DNA of 47,960 nt, from NCBI GenBank assembly GCA_025354165.1, contig JANXNI010000082.1:1-47960 (forward strand), written 5' to 3'. The position numbers and the translations under genes are program-made. Below are positions 45,474 to 47,960 of this stretch, piece by piece (position 1 is the first letter of the stretch; every line of letters starts with the position of its first letter). Source of the stretch: Burkholderiales bacterium (GTDB lineage Bacteria; Pseudomonadota; Gammaproteobacteria; Burkholderiales; Casimicrobiaceae). Below the pieces are notes generated by a model. The model saw nothing but the letters and a program-made list of their open reading frames with translations, made no database searches and had not been told where the DNA came from.

Positions 45474-46694
45474 CTACGCTAACCGTTCATCCACCAACTC
45501 AATCCAGTGCTTCACCACCAACTCCGTACCGCTTTGCAGATGCGTCATACAACCAATATTGGCAGTAGCGATTTGCGTGGGTGCGTCAGCAATCAGCGAC
45601 CTGAGTTTTCGACTCTTGAGTTCGTTGCTGATCGTTGGTTGCAACACCGAGTACGTGCCTGCTGAGCCGCAGCAGAGGTGGCTGTCGGCGACGGGTGCGA
45701 GCGCGAAGCCCATGTCCTTCAGCAAGCCCTCAACGCCGCCCTTCAACTTCATGCCGTGTTGCAGCGTGCAGGGTGGGTGATAGGCGATCTTCTCTGTGGC
45801 GGGTTTGACTTTGGATTGCAGCTTTGGCCACTCGGCGGCGATCACCTCGGAGATGTCCTTTGATAGCGACGCGACGCGCTCGGCTTTGGTCACATAAGCC
45901 GCGTCATGCTTCATGAAATGACCGTAGTCCTTGAGCATCACCGAGCAACCGGAGGCTGTGCCGACTACGGCTTCTGCACCCGCCTCGATGAACGGCCACC
46001 ATGCGTCGATATTGGCGCGCACTTTAGTGACGGCTTCATCGTGTGCGTTCAGGTGATGCGACAGTGCGCCGCAGCAGCCGCCCGCACTCACGCGTTTGAG
46101 CATGATGCCTGCGGCGTCAAGCACTCGCGCGGTAGCGCTGTCAATCGATGGCGCGAGTGCGTCCTGCACGCAGTTGTCGAGCAGCAGCATGCTACGCGCG
46201 TGTTGTGTCGTAGGCCACGCACCCGTTGAGCGACGCGGTTGAATCTTTGTCTTCAATGCGGCGGGTAACAAAGGCCGCACAGCGCGACCGAGCGCTATCG
46301 CGGCAGCAAATGATTTCTTGCTGAGCAGCCCTTTGCGCAATACGCGGCGTTGCAGTGCCTGTCCAAAAGTGCGGCCCACTTTTTTCTCGACGACAGCGCG
46401 ACCGATGTCAACCAGGCGACCATATTCCACACCACTGGGGCAGGTGCTTTCGCAATTGCGACAAGTAAGGCAGCGATCCAGATGTTGTTGCGTTTTGATC
46501 GTTGGCTCGACCCCTTCGAGCACTTGTTTGATGAGATAAATTCGTCCGCGCGGACCGTCCAGTTCATCACCCAATACCTGATATGTCGGGCAGGTCGCTG
46601 TGCAAAAACCGCAGTGCACGCAGGAGCGCAGAATGGCGTCCGCCTCAATGCCTTCGGGCGTGTCTTTGATGAAATCGGCTAGATTGGTTTGCAT
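45474..46694 (-). CDS. glcF: Glycolate oxidase iron-sulfur subunit
   Basis: A 406-aa protein, the normal GlcF length. Two 4Fe-4S motifs, CVHCGFCTATCP and CLTCRNCESTCP, sit in the first 90 residues. Two CCG domains follow, with SAGGCCGALSHH and DSHLCCGSAGTY. It works with GlcD and GlcE to oxidise glycolate to glyoxylate at the membrane. It lies 74 bp after glcE; glcD is presumably beyond the window edge. Confidence 0.95.
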   Translation of the reverse strand: MQTNLADFIKDTPEGIEADAILRSCVHCGFCTATCPTYQVLGDELDGPRGRIYLIKQVLEGVEPTIKTQQHLDRCLTCRNCESTCPSGVEYGRLVDIGRAVVEKKVGRTFGQALQRRVLRKGLLSKKSFAAAIALGRAVRPLLPAALKTKIQPRRSTGAWPTTQHARSMLLLDNCVQDALAPSIDSATARVLDAAGIMLKRVSAGGCCGALSHHLNAHDEAVTKVRANIDAWWPFIEAGAEAVVGTASGCSVMLKDYGHFMKHDAAYVTKAERVASLSKDISEVIAAEWPKLQSKVKPATEKIAYHPPCTLQHGMKLKGGVEGLLKDMGFALAPVADSHLCCGSAGTYSVLQPTISNELKSRKLRSLIADAPTQIATANIGCMTHLQSGTELVVKHWIELVDERLA

Positions 46695-46705
46695 GAGGTG
46701 GTTCT

Positions 46706-46773
46706 TGTAGGAGCGGCTTGCCGCGACCTGAGTTAGCTATCGATACTTGGGTCGCGGCAGAGCCGCTCCTACA
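46706..46773. repeat. REP-like palindrome between glcE and glcF
   Basis: Arms TGTAGGAGCGGCTTGCCGCG (46706-46725, extending to 46728) and CGCGGCAGAGCCGCTCCTACA (right arm 46750-46773) are inverted around a 21-nt spacer. The right arm includes the glcE stop codon. A single arm of the same type occurs at 47898. Confidence 0.7.
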
Positions 46774-47815
46774 GCAAGGATGGAAATACGTTGTACGGAT
46801 CAAAACTGGTTTTTATTTTTTGAGTGATGTCGACGAGCGCGGGTTGAAGCGGTTCGATGCGTTCCGATTGCGACGTCGCACCACGAAATACGGTTGCGTG
46901 ACCGCCTTCAGCGCGTGCCCATTCGCGAATGGCGGGCAACGCGATGGACTGTGTTCGCAGCCAGCGCTGCGCGCCGCCCCAGTCGATGGCTTGCTGCTCT
47001 GAGCTATTGGCGAGATCTCCCCACGGTGCAGTGGATTTACAAGTGACGCGAATCAACGGGATGTCGCCCGCAAAGAACGCATGTGCCTGCTCGCGCCAGC
47101 CGCGCCACCAGTCAATATCGTTGTGGAGAGCTTCGCCACCAAGCTTAGCGACTGCCGAATTTACAGCGGGTTCTGCACCTGCGAGCCGCACATAAAGTTT
47201 GCCATTCACCCATGTTGTAGCCGTCACCGGATTGGCCTCAGCGTACCAACGGTTCATTGCGACGATGGCGGCTTGCGCGTCCATCTCGAACACACGGGTT
47301 TGCTGCGCCTTGGGTAACGGTAGGCATTTGAACGATGCCTCGGTGACGACTCCTAACGTACCCATTGATCCCGTGATCAATCGCGACACGTCAAAGCCCG
47401 CAACGTTCTTCATCACCTTGCCACCGAAGCTCAGGTGATCACCCTTGCCGTCGAGCACTTTGCAGCCAAGCACGAAGTCACGCACCGCGCCTGCGTACGG
47501 ACGACGCGGGCCGGACAAACTGCTTGCGACCATGCCGCCGATGGTTGCGTGCTCGCCGAAGCGGGGAGGTTCAAAAGCGAGCATCTGGTTGGCAGCGGCC
47601 ATCGTCTTTTCAACCTCAGCGACAGATGTGCCGCAGCGAACGACGATGACGAGCTCTTTCGGATCGTATTCGACGATGCCTGCGTGGGTTCGTGTGTCAA
47701 GCACTTCGCCTTGCGCTTGGGACGCGAGAAAAGATTTGCTGCCGCTGCCGCGAATGGTGAGTTTTTCTCCCTTGGCTGCGGCGGCTTTGATTTGGTTTTG
47801 CCAGGATTCGATCAT
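46769..47815 (-). CDS. glcE: Glycolate oxidase FAD-binding subunit
   Basis: A 348-aa protein, normal GlcE length, with an FAD_binding_4 (PCMH) domain: KLTIRGSGSKSFL, VRCGTSVAEVEKTM, FGEHATIGGMVASSLSGPRRPYAGAVRDFVLG and KNVAGFDVSRL. It acts with GlcD and GlcF. Its stop lies in the palindrome at 46706-46773. Confidence 0.94.
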   Translation of the reverse strand: MIESWQNQIKAAAAKGEKLTIRGSGSKSFLASQAQGEVLDTRTHAGIVEYDPKELVIVVRCGTSVAEVEKTMAAANQMLAFEPPRFGEHATIGGMVASSLSGPRRPYAGAVRDFVLGCKVLDGKGDHLSFGGKVMKNVAGFDVSRLITGSMGTLGVVTEASFKCLPLPKAQQTRVFEMDAQAAIVAMNRWYAEANPVTATTWVNGKLYVRLAGAEPAVNSAVAKLGGEALHNDIDWWRGWREQAHAFFAGDIPLIRVTCKSTAPWGDLANSSEQQAIDWGGAQRWLRTQSIALPAIREWARAEGGHATVFRGATSQSERIEPLQPALVDITQKIKTSFDPYNVFPSLL

Positions 47816-47897
47816 GGTGAATTACGGAGTTTGGCCCCCGCTGCCGGGTTAGGACGCAAGGGCTATGTTCGATACAGTTTGCTTAAGCGTCACATCC

Positions 47898-47920
47898 TGT
47901 AGGAGCGGCTTGCCGCGACC
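47898..47920. repeat. REP-like single arm upstream of glcE
   Basis: The 23-base left arm seen at 46706 (TGTAGGAGCGGCTTGCCGCG plus ACC) recurs here, 83 bp upstream of the glcE start. The inverse arm is not present before the window end. Confidence 0.55.
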
Positions 47921-47960
47921 CAACATGGCGGTGCTTAGGTGTCTGCCTAAACGAGGCGGG

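Overview
The window looks like chromosomal DNA of a Gram-negative proteobacterium, most likely a betaproteobacterium of the Burkholderiales type. That is an inference from gene content (YejABEF-type importer, MFS/PlsC fusion beside aroC, GlcE/GlcF, TonB receptor, OmpA protein, lipoproteins). No rRNA or tRNA gene, CRISPR array, integrase or transposase was seen.

Layout. 1-5672 (minus): oligopeptide-type ABC importer operon, its last ATPase gene cut by the window edge. 5928-9420: DMT exporter, mannose-1-phosphate guanylyltransferase (manC) and a CnoX-like thioredoxin/TPR protein. 9456-20862: the most unusual part, a cluster of duplicated ECF sigma factors and Hanks-type Ser/Thr kinases with envelope proteins (an S74 self-cleaving YadA-like surface protein, an OmpA protein and a peptidoglycan-binding CHAP-like protein). 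20891-26115 (minus): adk, aroC, a small membrane protein, an MFS/acyltransferase fusion and a sterol-desaturase-like hydroxylase. 26212-31002: a molybdate/tungstate operon with two different binding proteins and a divergent ModE-like regulator. 30999-36932 (minus): YihY, SDR, TonB receptor, a small protein and a class III aminotransferase. 37303-41000: TPR membrane protein, CsgG-like lipoprotein, GST, thyA and a VOC protein. 40997-44502: a VapBC-type toxin-antitoxin pair divergent from an Lhr-type helicase. 44611-47815 (minus): NTF2-like protein, thioesterase, glcF and glcE.

Proposed system. Two intact sigma genes and one truncated sigma remnant alternate with two transmembrane kinases. In both intact sigmas the acidic region-2.2 motif (DAED in ordinary ECF factors) reads NATA, with a Thr in place of an acidic residue, which fits activation by kinase phosphorylation as known for EcfP/PknT of Vibrio parahaemolyticus. 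Three envelope genes of the cluster carry the same ECF-like promoter upstream: ATGTCG, 14-15 nt, then TTGCGTCTA. I propose a kinase-to-sigma-to-envelope regulon whose outputs lie in the same cluster.

Repeats. At least six copies of an intergenic imperfect palindrome of about 117 bp (ends AGCTTTT/AAAAGCT, core AAGTCGA) are dispersed through the window, two of them just upstream of the sigma genes. Other palindromic repeat types lie near 31.9, 44.5, 46.7 and 47.9 kb, and one has inserted in frame inside the helicase gene.
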